A stretch of 64,000 nt of DNA from the NCBI GenBank assembly GCA_017569285.1, contig CP069419.1, positions 2,170,001 to 2,234,000 on the forward strand. Direction: 5' to 3'. Position numbers and translations under genes: made by a program. A model generated the notes under the pieces. That model saw only the letters and a list, made by a program, of their open reading frames with translations, had not been told where the DNA came from and searched no databases. Shown piece after piece: positions 19,061-28,932 of this stretch (position 1 is the stretch's first letter; each line of letters starts with the position of its first letter). The stretch comes from Clostridiales bacterium (GTDB lineage Bacteria; Bacillota; Clostridia; Christensenellales; Aristaeellaceae).

Positions 19061-20547
19061 GCACGCGGAATATTCTGGACTGGCTGGAAGAGGCAGCGGA
19101 TGCCGCGCCGCAGTCCACGGCCTGTGACGGGCCGGGCGGAAGCTATACCTGGGGTGCCCTGCGGACGAGGGCCCGGGAAACCGGGACCTTTCTTTGCGCG
19201 CTGACGGGGCGGCAGCAGCCGGTGCTGATCCTGATGGAGAAGAGCCCGGACTGCCTGTGCGCGATGTTCGGGGCGGTGTACGCGGGGTGCTTTTACACGC
19301 CGCTGGACTCCTCCATGCCCGAGGCGCGGATGCGGATGATCGCGGAGACGCTGCAGCCGGCGGTCGTGCTGTTTGAGGAAAAGTTCCGGGATATTGCCGG
19401 ACGGATCGCGGGGGACGCAAAAACAGCGTGCTTCGCGGAGATTCCCGGCGGGGAAGACGCGGGAAAGCTTGCGGAACGCCGCGCGGGACATATCGATACG
19501 GACCTGCTGTACGTGCTGTTTACGAGTGGGTCCACCGGCGTGCCCAAGGGTGTATCCATCACACATCGGAGCGTGGTGGACTTCGTCGAGTGGGCCTGCG
19601 GCGCGCTGCGGCTGCCGGAAGGCGTACGCTTCGGAAGCCAGGCGCCGTTCTATTTTGACAATTCCGTGCTGGACATCTACTGCGCGATGAAGATGCGGGG
19701 CAGCCTGCACCTGATCCCGCGTGGTGATTTTATGTTCCCCAAAAGGCTGATGGAACGCATCAATGCCGAGAAGATTGACACGCTGTTCTGGGTGCCGTCG
19801 GCGCTGACGGCGCTGGCGAACGCTGACGTGCTGGCCCCCGGATCGCTGCCGGGCGTGAAGCGCGTGTTCTTCTGCGGGGAGACGATGCCCTGCGCGACGC
19901 TGAACCGCTGGAAGCAGGCCCTGCCGGACGCGGACTATGTGAATATGTACGGGCCGACGGAGATTACGGATGTGTGCGCCTGGTACCGGGTGGACCGGGA
20001 CTTCGCGGACACGGACAGCCTGCCGATCGGGTTCCCGTGCGGCAATACAAGGATTGAGCTGATCGACGGGGAGATCTGCGTGGGGGGCACCTGCCTGTCG
20101 CCGGGCTACTACAACGCGCCGGAAAAGACCGCTGCCGCCTTTGTGCAGAATCCGCTGCGGCCGCAGATCCGGGAAATCCTCTACAAAACCGGCGACCTGG
20201 GCGAGTACAGCGACCGCGGGGAGCTGATGTTCCTGGGCCGGCGGGACAGCCAGATCAAGCGCAGCGGATACCGCATCGAGCTGGGTGAGGTGGAGTGCGC
20301 GCTGAGCGCGGCGGAGGGCGTGGAGCTGGCATGCTGCTGGTATGATGCTCCGAACGAAAAGATTATCGCGGCCTTTACGGGGACCGCGGATGAAAAGGAT
20401 ATCCGGAAGGCGCTGAAGGCGGCGCTGCCCAAGTATATGCTGCCGGACAGCCTGCTGCGCCGGGATACCATGCCCCGGACCGGCAGCGGAAAGATTGACC
20501 GGGCAGCGCTGAAACGGGAGGCGGAACTTGAGCATACTGACCGTTGA
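19057..20547 (+). CDS. dltA: DltA-like amino acid adenylation enzyme
   Basis: A 496-residue AMP-forming enzyme that would activate an amino acid and load it onto the adjacent carrier. Core motifs are LFTSGSTGVPKG (154-165), NMYGPTEIT, YKTGDLGEY and the catalytic lysine in GSGKIDR. The FCGE motif carries Cys273; a cysteine at this position is linked to D-alanine selectivity in characterised DltA enzymes. D-alanine is therefore the best substrate guess. The start overlaps the carrier gene, and the end overlaps the MBOAT gene by 20 bases, so translation is tightly coupled. Confidence 0.88.
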   Translation: MSTRNILDWLEEAADAAPQSTACDGPGGSYTWGALRTRARETGTFLCALTGRQQPVLILMEKSPDCLCAMFGAVYAGCFYTPLDSSMPEARMRMIAETLQPAVVLFEEKFRDIAGRIAGDAKTACFAEIPGGEDAGKLAERRAGHIDTDLLYVLFTSGSTGVPKGVSITHRSVVDFVEWACGALRLPEGVRFGSQAPFYFDNSVLDIYCAMKMRGSLHLIPRGDFMFPKRLMERINAEKIDTLFWVPSALTALANADVLAPGSLPGVKRVFFCGETMPCATLNRWKQALPDADYVNMYGPTEITDVCAWYRVDRDFADTDSLPIGFPCGNTRIELIDGEICVGGTCLSPGYYNAPEKTAAAFVQNPLRPQIREILYKTGDLGEYSDRGELMFLGRRDSQIKRSGYRIELGEVECALSAAEGVELACCWYDAPNEKIIAAFTGTADEKDIRKALKAALPKYMLPDSLLRRDTMPRTGSGKIDRAALKREAELEHTDR

Positions 20548-21976
20548 GTTCCTGGCCTTCGCGGCATGTACGCTGCTGCTGTACTACCTGATGCCGCTGA
20601 AGGTCCGCTGGCTGGTGCTGGTATGCGCCAGCGCGGTTTTTGTATGCCTTTCCGGCTGGTACAGCGCGGCGCACCTGACGGCAGCAGCCCTGGTGATGTG
20701 GGGCGGCGGCCTGCTGCTGCGGAAAAAGAAGAGCCGCCTGCTGCTGGCTGTGCTGTTGGTACTGGACCTGGGCGCCATGGCTTTCCTGAAGTATTATCCC
20801 GCCTTCTCCGGGGCGGACCTGATCCTGCCGCTGGGCCTGAGCTATTTCACGTTCCAGAGCGCGGGATACCTCATTGACGTATACCGCGGCAAGGCGGAGG
20901 CCCGGAAGAACCCGCTGGAGGCGTGGCTGTTCATCGGATACTTCCCCCAGCTGGCACAGGGGCCGATTTCCACCTGGAAGGAGCTGGGCAGCCAGCTGCG
21001 GACCGGGCACCCGCTGGATCCCGACAATTTCGTATCCGGCTTCCAGCTGCTGCTGTGGGGCTACTTCAAAAAGCTGGTGATCGCGGACCGGCTGGCGGCG
21101 GTGACGGATGCCCTGCTGAAGGGCGGGGACCTGCCGGGCTGGTTTGTGCTGGGTGGTGTGACCTTGTACGCCATCCGGCTGTACCTGGATTTTTCCGGCG
21201 GCATGGACGTGGTGCGCGGTTTCTCCCGGATGGCGGGAATTGAGCTGCCGGAGAACTTCCGCCGGCCGTTCTTCAGCCAGAGCGTGGCAGAATACTGGCG
21301 GCGGTGGCACATCACGCTGGGTGCGTGGTTCCGCTCGTATCTGCTGTACCCGCTGACGACCTCGAAGGCAGGCATCGGGCTGGGCAAGGCGGCATCGAAG
21401 GCATTCGGGAAAAAGACGGGGCGCATGGTGCCCAGCGTGCTGGCGACGATGCTGGTGTTCCTGCTGATCGGTATCTGGCATACCGCCAACTGGAACGCGG
21501 TGGTGTTCGGCGCTTACTTCGGCATCGTAATGGCAGCCAGCATGCTGCTGGAACCGGTGTGGAAGAGCATGCGGACCGCGCTGAACCTGCCAAAGGATGG
21601 CTGGATGAAGCCCTTCCGGCTGGTGCGGACGTGGATCCTGATCCTGATCGCGCAGTACTTCGCGTTTACGGCCGGCCCCGGGCAGGGGCTCAGCCTGATG
21701 GCGCAGACGGTGCAGCCGTGGAGCTTTGCCGGCTTCGCCGAAAAGATAACCGGCGTGATGGAAATGACGGAGTGGATGATCATCGTGGCGGGATGCGTGA
21801 TCGTACTGATTGTGGACATCCTGTGCGAGAAGAATATCGACGTGTGCGGCAAGCTCGCGAAAACACATTTCTGGATCCGATGGCCGGTGCTGCTGGCGCT
21901 GATCCTGGCGACTGCGGTACTGGGAATCTACGGTTCGGGTTATGACGGGGCGGCGTTCCTGTATACGCAGTTCTGA
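20528..21976 (+). CDS. dltB: DltB-like MBOAT membrane acyltransferase
   Basis: A 482-residue multi-spanning MBOAT protein. Both hallmark histidines are present: His261 in YWRRWHITLGAWF and His318 in GIWHTANWN. MBOAT proteins of the DltB/AlgI group move activated groups across the membrane onto teichoic acids or polysaccharides. The start is TTG with GGGAGG upstream, inside the end of the adenylation gene. Its neighbours (carrier, adenylation enzyme, SGNH protein) favour a DltB-like role over AlgI-type O-acetylation. Confidence 0.88.
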   Translation: MSILTVEFLAFAACTLLLYYLMPLKVRWLVLVCASAVFVCLSGWYSAAHLTAAALVMWGGGLLLRKKKSRLLLAVLLVLDLGAMAFLKYYPAFSGADLILPLGLSYFTFQSAGYLIDVYRGKAEARKNPLEAWLFIGYFPQLAQGPISTWKELGSQLRTGHPLDPDNFVSGFQLLLWGYFKKLVIADRLAAVTDALLKGGDLPGWFVLGGVTLYAIRLYLDFSGGMDVVRGFSRMAGIELPENFRRPFFSQSVAEYWRRWHITLGAWFRSYLLYPLTTSKAGIGLGKAASKAFGKKTGRMVPSVLATMLVFLLIGIWHTANWNAVVFGAYFGIVMAASMLLEPVWKSMRTALNLPKDGWMKPFRLVRTWILILIAQYFAFTAGPGQGLSLMAQTVQPWSFAGFAEKITGVMEMTEWMIIVAGCVIVLIVDILCEKNIDVCGKLAKTHFWIRWPVLLALILATAVLGIYGSGYDGAAFLYTQF

Positions 21977-21995
21977 GGGCGGAAAGGAAACGAAG

Positions 21996-23108
21996 ATGGC
22001 AAAGGAAGCAACAGGCGGGAAGAAAAAGGCGGGCTTTTTGATCCGGCTCGCCTGCTTTGCGCTGCTCACTGTGCTGATGCTTGCTTTTGCCACCTATGTG
22101 CTGACCCCCAAGCATGACTACGGAATCTGTTCCATGATCAACCTGTACCGCCAGCCGGAGAACAGTGTGGACGTGCTGACGGTCGGGACCTCCCTGGCCT
22201 ATGCCGGGGTGAATACCAATGTGCTGTGGGAGGAATACGGAATCGCCTCCTACAACCTGTGCAGTGCGGAACAGCCCTTCTGGGTAAGCTACTACACGAT
22301 TAAGGAAGCGCTGAAGACGCAGCACCCGAAGGTAATCCTGCTGGATGCCAAGCCGGCTATATATAGCCGGGATTATTCCAAACGCGGACGGACGATCCTG
22401 TCAACCTTCGGTATCCGGGGAATTGAAAACCGGATTGGCGCGATCCTGGCCTGCGTGGAAAAGCCGCAGGATGCGATGGGATATATCCTTGGCCTGCCGG
22501 AGGTCCATAATGGCTATGCGAAACGGACCTGGAATGATTTTGCTTTCCCGCCGGACAACGGGGGACGCGGCGTGTCCTGGAAAGGGTACATTGAAAGCGA
22601 CGTCACGGAACACCATGACCGGCCGTCCCTGGTGTGGAACCGTGTGAAGCGGAACATGAATGACCGGGAAGAGGAATACGCGCGGAAAATTTTTGAGATG
22701 GCCCGGGATGAGGGAATCACGATCATGCTGGTGGGCTTCCCGAATCCCGACTACGCGAACGATCATATGTATTACAACACCCTCTGGGCTGTTGCTGCGG
22801 AATACGGGGTGGAGGGGATCAACTACAACGATCCGTCACTCCGGTTCGGGCTGCGGTATTCCTCTGATTTTGCCGACTGGCAGCACCTGAATGTGAAGGG
22901 GAGCATTACCTTTACCCGGAAGCTCGGGGCAGACCTGAAACAGATGTTTGACCTACCGGACCGCCGGGGGGACGCGCATTATGCCTCCTATGACACATGC
23001 GCACAGCTGTGGGCGGAAAAATACCCGGACTTCGAGTCCTCCGGCGCGGAAGGCCGTCCGCTGGATTGGTTCCCGGAGCCGGCGGAACAGGAACCAATGG
23101 ACTTTTAG
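21996..23108 (+). CDS. Membrane-anchored SGNH-like protein, DltD-like
   Basis: A 370-residue protein with one N-terminal membrane helix (about 15-36) and an extracytoplasmic SGNH-hydrolase-like domain. The nucleophile motif is VGTSLAYAG with Ser66, and a DWQHLNVKG segment near residue 300 supplies the Asp-x-x-His pair. DltD proteins have this layout and act after DltB in transferring D-alanine. Sequence similarity to classical DltD is low, so the assignment rests mainly on topology and position. GGAAAGGAAACGAAG precedes the ATG at 21996. Confidence 0.75.
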   Translation: MAKEATGGKKKAGFLIRLACFALLTVLMLAFATYVLTPKHDYGICSMINLYRQPENSVDVLTVGTSLAYAGVNTNVLWEEYGIASYNLCSAEQPFWVSYYTIKEALKTQHPKVILLDAKPAIYSRDYSKRGRTILSTFGIRGIENRIGAILACVEKPQDAMGYILGLPEVHNGYAKRTWNDFAFPPDNGGRGVSWKGYIESDVTEHHDRPSLVWNRVKRNMNDREEEYARKIFEMARDEGITIMLVGFPNPDYANDHMYYNTLWAVAAEYGVEGINYNDPSLRFGLRYSSDFADWQHLNVKGSITFTRKLGADLKQMFDLPDRRGDAHYASYDTCAQLWAEKYPDFESSGAEGRPLDWFPEPAEQEPMDF

Positions 23109-23126
23109 CCAACAGGAGGTTTAACC

Positions 23127-24632
23127 GTGAAATCCAATATGCTGGAATTCCTGGAGGAAACCGCGCAGCGGCTGCCGCAGAAGGTTTCATTCTACGATGA
23201 CCGCGAAAGCCTGACCTATGCGCAGCTGACGGAAAAAGCACAGCGGATCGGTTCATGCCTGGCGGCAGCGGTTCCCGTGCGCACACCGGTGGCGCTGCTG
23301 CTGGAAAGCCGCAGCATCCGCAACGTATCCGCCATGTACGGTACGCTGTACGCCGGGTGTGCCTACGCGCCGCTGGATATCGCGATGCCGCCGGAACGCC
23401 TGAAGCTGCTGCTGGATCTGATGCAGCCCTCGGCGGTGCTGGCGGATGAAAAAGGCGCGAAGGCTTATGAAACCCTGGGGATGAATATACCGCTGATCCG
23501 GTACGCGGACGCGGAAGCGGCGGATACTAACGCGGGAAAGCTAGCGGCCATCCGCCGGCAGGCCAGCGTGTACGACCCGATGTCCGTGCTGTACACCTCC
23601 GGATCCACGGGCATCCCGAAGGGATCCATCCAGACGCATTTCAGCTATGTGAACTGGACAGACGCAACCAACGAGGTATACAGCTTTACGGAAGATATGG
23701 TATTCGGCAACCAGTCACCGTTCTTCTACGCAAATTCCGTGCTGGACGTAATCTCCCCGGTTTCACTGGGCGCAACGGTGTACCTGCTGCCAGCAGGGGT
23801 GCTGGGATTCCCGAAAAGGCTGCTCTGCTGCCTGAAGGAACAGCATGTGACCTGCCTGTGCATGACGCCGAGCAGTTTCATCAGCATTGTGAATGCAGGC
23901 GTGCTGGCACCCGGCTGCCTGCCGGAACTGAAGTGGGGCATTATGAGCGGCGAATCCATGCCGTGGCCGCCGCTGAAAGTGTGGATGGACGCGACGCCGA
24001 ACGCCGGCTGGTGGCACTACTACGGCAGCACGGAGATGTTCTCCGTGGCGGTAGGCAAGGTACCGCATGAGTATGACGCGGGCAGCCGCCTGCCGGTGGG
24101 CCGGCCGTTCCGGCTGGCGCATATTCTTTTCCTGGATGAGAACGGGAACGAGGCAAAGCCCGGAGAGCCGGGTGAAATGCTGCTTTCCAGTCCCTGGATT
24201 GCCTGGGGGTACCACCGGGATCCGGAACGGACGATGGCCTCCTGGGTGGTGGACCCGCTGGAACGCGGCTGGCAGGAACGTTTCTTCCGCAGCGGGGATA
24301 TTGGTTACCTGCAGGAGGACGGCCAACTGATGGTGCTGGGCCGCCGGGACAACCAGATCAAGCATATGGGCTACCGTATGGAACTGGGCGAGGTGGAAGC
24401 TGTGCTGCGCGGCCTGGAAGGCTGGAAGGAAGGCTGCGTGCTGTACAATCGGGAGAATGATGAAATCTGGTGCTTCTGGTCGGGCACACTGGATGAGAAG
24501 CAGCTTCGGGCCGGGCTGAAGGAAAGCCTGGCGCGGTATATGCTGCCGGACAGATATGTGCACCTGGAAAAAATGCCGCACACCCCATCCGTGAAGGTGG
24601 ACCGCAATACCCTGAGTCAGATGATGAAATAA
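23127..24632 (+). CDS. Second amino acid adenylation enzyme of the Dlt-like cluster
   Basis: A 501-residue adenylation enzyme paralogous to the gene at 19057. Motifs are LYTSGSTGIPKG (155-166), YYGSTEMF, FRSGDIGYL and the catalytic lysine region PSVKVDR. At the position of the DltA cysteine this protein has Ser274 (IMSGES), and the canonical GPTE is GSTE, so a different substrate is plausible. The start is GTG with ACAGGAGGT upstream. No second carrier protein is nearby. It may load another acid onto the shared carrier, or be a variant with partly changed function. It is the last gene before a terminator. Confidence 0.85.
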   Translation: MKSNMLEFLEETAQRLPQKVSFYDDRESLTYAQLTEKAQRIGSCLAAAVPVRTPVALLLESRSIRNVSAMYGTLYAGCAYAPLDIAMPPERLKLLLDLMQPSAVLADEKGAKAYETLGMNIPLIRYADAEAADTNAGKLAAIRRQASVYDPMSVLYTSGSTGIPKGSIQTHFSYVNWTDATNEVYSFTEDMVFGNQSPFFYANSVLDVISPVSLGATVYLLPAGVLGFPKRLLCCLKEQHVTCLCMTPSSFISIVNAGVLAPGCLPELKWGIMSGESMPWPPLKVWMDATPNAGWWHYYGSTEMFSVAVGKVPHEYDAGSRLPVGRPFRLAHILFLDENGNEAKPGEPGEMLLSSPWIAWGYHRDPERTMASWVVDPLERGWQERFFRSGDIGYLQEDGQLMVLGRRDNQIKHMGYRMELGEVEAVLRGLEGWKEGCVLYNRENDEIWCFWSGTLDEKQLRAGLKESLARYMLPDRYVHLEKMPHTPSVKVDRNTLSQMMK

Positions 24633-24665
24633 AAAAGAGTCATCGGGATTTGTTCCCGGTGACTC
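24631..24665. terminator. Bidirectional terminator between convergent genes
   Basis: GAGTCATCGGG (24637-24647) pairs with CCCGGTGACTC (24655-24665). Six A residues to the left give a U-tract for the minus-strand regulator gene. The right side ends in CCTGTTTT for the plus-strand cluster. Confidence 0.8.
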
Positions 24666-24678
24666 ATCCTGTTTTGGG

Positions 24679-26148
24679 TCAGCCGCCCGATGTGAACTGG
24701 GACGGGGTCTGACCGGTGTACTGGTGGAACACTTTGGTGAAATAGCTGGAATCCTCATAGCCGACGCAGGCAGCCACGTCGCGCAGCAGCAGGTCCGGCT
24801 TTTCGGTGAGCAGTTTCTTGGCTGCCTCCATGCGGCAGCGGGTGAGCCAGGCGTTGAAGGTGGTGTCGCTGTACTTACGGAAAAGCCGGCTCAGATATGT
24901 CTGGGAGATGCCGATTTCATCGCAGACGCTCTGCATGCTCAGCGGCTGGGCGTAATTGTCCCTGATGTACTGGGCTGCGTAGTCGTACAATTCCCGCGGG
25001 GAAAGCTTGCGGTCCGACATGCTGCCGCCGTCAAACAGCATGGAATAGGCGGAAGCCATCAGGTCACCGGTGGAGGAGGCACTGCGGATCAGGTCATTGA
25101 ACCCGGTGAGCAGATCCTCCTGCCGGGCGCCGATGGACGGGCTGACGGCGGAGGCATGGTGAATCAGCTGGCGGCCAAGGTGCCACACCTCACGCTGGGG
25201 AAGCTGATCCTTCTCCCAGGAAGATGCCAGGGACATAAAGTAATCCTTGATCATGCGGTACTTGGCGGATGTAATGAAATATGTGTACTGGTTCATCTCG
25301 GAGGTGGGAAGGCGCATATGCTCCTTCGGCATGGCACCGCCGGTAAACTGGATGATCTGGTGACGGCCGATGACTGTTTTCCGATACAGCAGGGTGAGGG
25401 ACCACTCGATGAATGCCGGCAGGAATTCAATTTCCCGCTCTGCCGGGGTATATACCGCGGTCCAGGTGCTCAGCGGGCCCTTGCGGGTCATGTATACGCT
25501 CAGGTCGGTAAGGAATTCCTCCACCGGGCCTTCCGGGGCGATGAGAATCTGTTCATCATCATCCCGCCCGCGCAGGACCTGGAAGCGCTCCTGCTTCGGC
25601 AGTACCAGGGAGGAGGCACTCAGCACCCGGGGCAGCGTCATGTCCTGGTTGCCCCAGCGGATCATCGCAAAGCGGAAGCGCCGGCGGCTGTACATCTGGG
25701 CGGCTGTTTCCACGGAGTAGGGTTGGCCGCAGGCAATAGCCGGGAGGAGGGAAGCTTCAATATCGGTGTTCTGGGATGTCAGCTTTTTCTCAATCGACTG
25801 CAGGATGGCGGACATCTTGCTGATGCTGACCGGCTTGAGCAGGTATTCATCCACTCCCGCCTCGATGGCACCCTGCGCGTATTCGAACTCCCCGTAGCCA
25901 CTGATGATCACGATACGGATATTGGGCTGGAGTGCACGGGCAGACTTGGCCAGCTCGATACCGTTCATGCCGTGCATGCTGATATCGGTAATCAGCAGGT
26001 CCACGTTTTCCCGCTGCAGGAAATCCAGGGCCTGCTCGCCGCTGGAAGCGGTATCGGCCACCTGGAAGGTGGCGGAAAACTGTTCGATAATGCTCCGGAC
26101 AAACCGCTGCGCCGGCAGCTCATCATCCACGATCAACACCCGGTACAT
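24679..26148 (-). CDS. YesN-type response regulator (REC plus AraC-type HTH)
   Basis: A 489-residue regulator. The receiver domain has VDDE (8-10), acceptor Asp55 in LLITDISMHG and Lys105. A long middle region of unknown fold follows. The C-terminal 100 residues are an AraC-type double helix-turn-helix (SMQSVCDEIGISQTYLSRLF, then VAACVGYEDSSYFTKVFHQY). It is the natural partner for the YesM-like kinase at 6495, although 16 kb separates them. Together they flank the polysaccharide operon and the Dlt-like cluster. GGAGG precedes the start. The AT-rich 248-base gap upstream holds promoter-like TATAAT boxes for this gene and leads to the divergent GH3. Confidence 0.92.
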   Translation of the reverse strand: MYRVLIVDDELPAQRFVRSIIEQFSATFQVADTASSGEQALDFLQRENVDLLITDISMHGMNGIELAKSARALQPNIRIVIISGYGEFEYAQGAIEAGVDEYLLKPVSISKMSAILQSIEKKLTSQNTDIEASLLPAIACGQPYSVETAAQMYSRRRFRFAMIRWGNQDMTLPRVLSASSLVLPKQERFQVLRGRDDDEQILIAPEGPVEEFLTDLSVYMTRKGPLSTWTAVYTPAEREIEFLPAFIEWSLTLLYRKTVIGRHQIIQFTGGAMPKEHMRLPTSEMNQYTYFITSAKYRMIKDYFMSLASSWEKDQLPQREVWHLGRQLIHHASAVSPSIGARQEDLLTGFNDLIRSASSTGDLMASAYSMLFDGGSMSDRKLSPRELYDYAAQYIRDNYAQPLSMQSVCDEIGISQTYLSRLFRKYSDTTFNAWLTRCRMEAAKKLLTEKPDLLLRDVAACVGYEDSSYFTKVFHQYTGQTPSQFTSGG

Positions 26149-26396
26149 AGCGAAACCTCCAGATTGTGATTATATATTTGTATGTATTATAACATATCAA
26201 TTTGGAAAATCCAGCACATGACAGATATCTCCATTGATTTGTGCAGGATATTTCCAAAAACGGGGAAGATGCGGTTTTTTTTCGGAAAGAGTTTCAAATC
26301 TTTCGGATATCCGGCCGGCAATTCATACTATATTTGTATCAGAAACGCAGGACAAGTATGGGAAGACTGCGGAATAAAAAAGGAGGATTATTTACC

Positions 26397-28913
26397 ATGA
26401 GGAAACTGGCTTTGCTGACGGCACTTGTTATGCTGCTCACGTCTGTGGGTATCACAGCATTTGCGGAAGATGAAGCAATCGTGGAAAGCGCTTCCGGCTT
26501 CTACTACATTGAAGCAGAAGGCAGCCGCCCCCGCCTGAGCGCAGCGTCCAAGGATGTATTTATCCAGGTGGACGGCGAGTGGTTCAAGGACCTGAACAGA
26601 AACGGTACCCTTGATGTGTACGAAGACTGGCGCCAGGATGTGCCGGCCCGTGTCGCGGACCTGACGGCCCAGATGACGATGGACGAAAAGGGAGGCCTGC
26701 TGCTCTTCGCATGTATCGCCGGCCAGAACGGATCCACCGTGACCAACTTCAACGCTGAAATCGCCGGATTCGGCGGAGGCGGAAGTGATGCGGCAACTGC
26801 GGCTAGCGCGGCGGTAGTTGACCTGGAGAGCCCGGCGATCAATGACCCGGACAATCTGACTGTGGATGTCAACGGTAAGGTTTACCAGTCCACACGGTAC
26901 CAGCTGCAGACGATGCATGTGAACACCTTTATCGCGGCCCTGACCGGTGTTCCGAAGGACCAGCTGGATGTTTTCAACCGCCTGCAGGGCTATGCGGAAG
27001 ATACGCGGCTGGGTATCCCGGCCACCTTCTCCGGCGACCGTACCTACAACACCTGGGGCGGCATGATTGACGCCCCGCACTATGCGTTCGGTGTTGCCAG
27101 GGATCCCGAACTGCTGTACAACCTGATGAGCGAATATGCCAAGGAATCCGTTGCACTCGGATACCACCAGGTATTCCACGGATACGGCAATGAAATCGGA
27201 TCCTGGTACGGCGATGATCCCAATTACATCGCCAAGATGGCGGCTGCCGAAACCAAGGCCTATGAGGACAACGGTTTCCAGTCCCACTCCAAGCACTTTA
27301 TCGCCCGCGGCGGACGGAATTCCTACATGGCGGCAAAGTCCCCCGCCAACCTGATTGACTCCTGGAAGATCGGCTGGAAGGCGGTTGTGGATGCCGGCAC
27401 GCAGTACATCATGACGAACAACAACGAGGGCGTCACCCCCGGTGTGCAGGGCTATATGGACAAGGATACCTACGATATCCTGCGCAACGAACTGGGCTAT
27501 GACGGCGTTGTGTGCCTCGACTGGCCCCTGGGCGACTCCAGCCTGATGACGAAGACCGGTATCCTGGCCGACGGAACGGACATCTCCAAGCTGAGCCTGG
27601 TGGAACGGTACGCCCTGATCCTGAACGCGGGCGTGGATATGTTCTCCTGCTCGGTCGGCGTTCCGGGTACGGATGTGAACGATGAAACCTATGCCAGCAT
27701 CTTCATGCACGCCCGTCCCCAGGTTGTGGTCCAGACGGTAACGGACGGCCTGGTAACCGAGGAAGACCTGAATGTGCATGTGGGCCGCGTGCTGAAGACC
27801 AAGTTCGCGTACGGCCTGTTCGAGAATCCCTACCGTGACTGGGGCGAACTGCTTGAGCTGATCGGAACGGATGCCTATAAGGCGGAACAGACCATCCCGC
27901 TGAGCACCGAGACGATCGATACATACCGCCGCCCGGAAATCATTGCCATGGAAGAAGAACTGATGGTCAAGTCCACCATCGTGTACAAGAACGACGGCGT
28001 CCTGCCCCTGAAGGCGGATGCCAAGGTGTACATCGACTCCAATGCCGGCAGCCGGGAAGCCATCGCGGCGGCTGTCGCTGAGAAGGCAACTGTGGTGGAA
28101 GACCTCGCGGAAGCGACGGCAGCCGTGTTCCATGTGACCAGCTTCAACGATGCCTATGAGGCCATGATTGAGGATGCCCAGGACGAGAAGGTGCCGGTTG
28201 TGCTGATCTATGAGGGAACCAACAGCAATGAACCTGCCCTGCAGCAGTTCATTGATGCCAATGCCCTGGTGATGCAGACCTACCGCAACACGCCGGACCA
28301 TGGCTCCTCTGTCGGATCCTTCTACCGCTATGTGACACCGTCCGTGACTGCGGCGATGCTCTTCGGCGAGAAGGAACCCACCGGCAAGACGCTGTTTGAA
28401 CTGGCGTACAACCCGGATGACAAGGCGCTGTCCTGGGGCGAACTGCAGGATGATATCGGTGTGAGCGATGACGTACGGCTGTACATGGCCATGCTGGCCA
28501 AGCGCAACCCCGCAGTCGAAATGCCCAACAACCTGGGTGATGTGATCGTCACGGACGGCTTCGGCATTGAGCTGAGCAAGCCTGCTGATATCCACCTGAG
28601 CCTGCTGACCGTTCCGCGCACTGTAAAGAATGAAGAAGTGGAAACCTCTTCCGGCATGCAGATGCAGACCACGGTCAATACCAGCATCCTCAAGGCGGGT
28701 GAGCCCTTTACAATCCGCTTTGTGGCTGAGAACACCGGCGCCGGTGACGGCCTGATCACGGTTCCTGTGCTGGACAACGGCGAGGCTGCCGCGGAGAAGG
28801 TTGTGGGCGTGACTGCCGGACAGTTCCGGGTGATCAATGTGGACCTGGTCCTGGAAGCCGGCGAGCATACCATCACTGTGGGTGATCTGTCCGCAACGGT
28901 TACCGTTGAGTAA
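26397..28913 (+). CDS. Secreted divergent glycoside hydrolase family 3 protein
   Basis: An 838-residue exported protein with signal peptide MRKLALLTALVMLLTSVGIT and a cut after AFA. It carries the EF-hand-like DLNRNGTLDVYEDW loop, then a divergent GH3 barrel: KHFIARGG replaces KHFPGAG, GYGNEIGSWYGDDP replaces the PRWGR segment, and the candidate nucleophile is Asp375 in CLDWP. The last 110 residues look like a CARDB-type beta-sandwich. AGGAGGA precedes the ATG at 26397. It is divergent from the YesN regulator. Activity is uncertain because canonical substrate-binding motifs are altered. Confidence 0.85.
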   Translation: MRKLALLTALVMLLTSVGITAFAEDEAIVESASGFYYIEAEGSRPRLSAASKDVFIQVDGEWFKDLNRNGTLDVYEDWRQDVPARVADLTAQMTMDEKGGLLLFACIAGQNGSTVTNFNAEIAGFGGGGSDAATAASAAVVDLESPAINDPDNLTVDVNGKVYQSTRYQLQTMHVNTFIAALTGVPKDQLDVFNRLQGYAEDTRLGIPATFSGDRTYNTWGGMIDAPHYAFGVARDPELLYNLMSEYAKESVALGYHQVFHGYGNEIGSWYGDDPNYIAKMAAAETKAYEDNGFQSHSKHFIARGGRNSYMAAKSPANLIDSWKIGWKAVVDAGTQYIMTNNNEGVTPGVQGYMDKDTYDILRNELGYDGVVCLDWPLGDSSLMTKTGILADGTDISKLSLVERYALILNAGVDMFSCSVGVPGTDVNDETYASIFMHARPQVVVQTVTDGLVTEEDLNVHVGRVLKTKFAYGLFENPYRDWGELLELIGTDAYKAEQTIPLSTETIDTYRRPEIIAMEEELMVKSTIVYKNDGVLPLKADAKVYIDSNAGSREAIAAAVAEKATVVEDLAEATAAVFHVTSFNDAYEAMIEDAQDEKVPVVLIYEGTNSNEPALQQFIDANALVMQTYRNTPDHGSSVGSFYRYVTPSVTAAMLFGEKEPTGKTLFELAYNPDDKALSWGELQDDIGVSDDVRLYMAMLAKRNPAVEMPNNLGDVIVTDGFGIELSKPADIHLSLLTVPRTVKNEEVETSSGMQMQTTVNTSILKAGEPFTIRFVAENTGAGDGLITVPVLDNGEAAAEKVVGVTAGQFRVINVDLVLEAGEHTITVGDLSATVTVE

Positions 28914-28932
28914 TCAAAAGGAAAACCATCCG

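Noticed and set aside
26241-26396. N-terminal extension of the divergent GH3 at 26397
   Set aside because: A signal peptide starts at 26397 behind AGGAGGA; the upstream residues would hide it.
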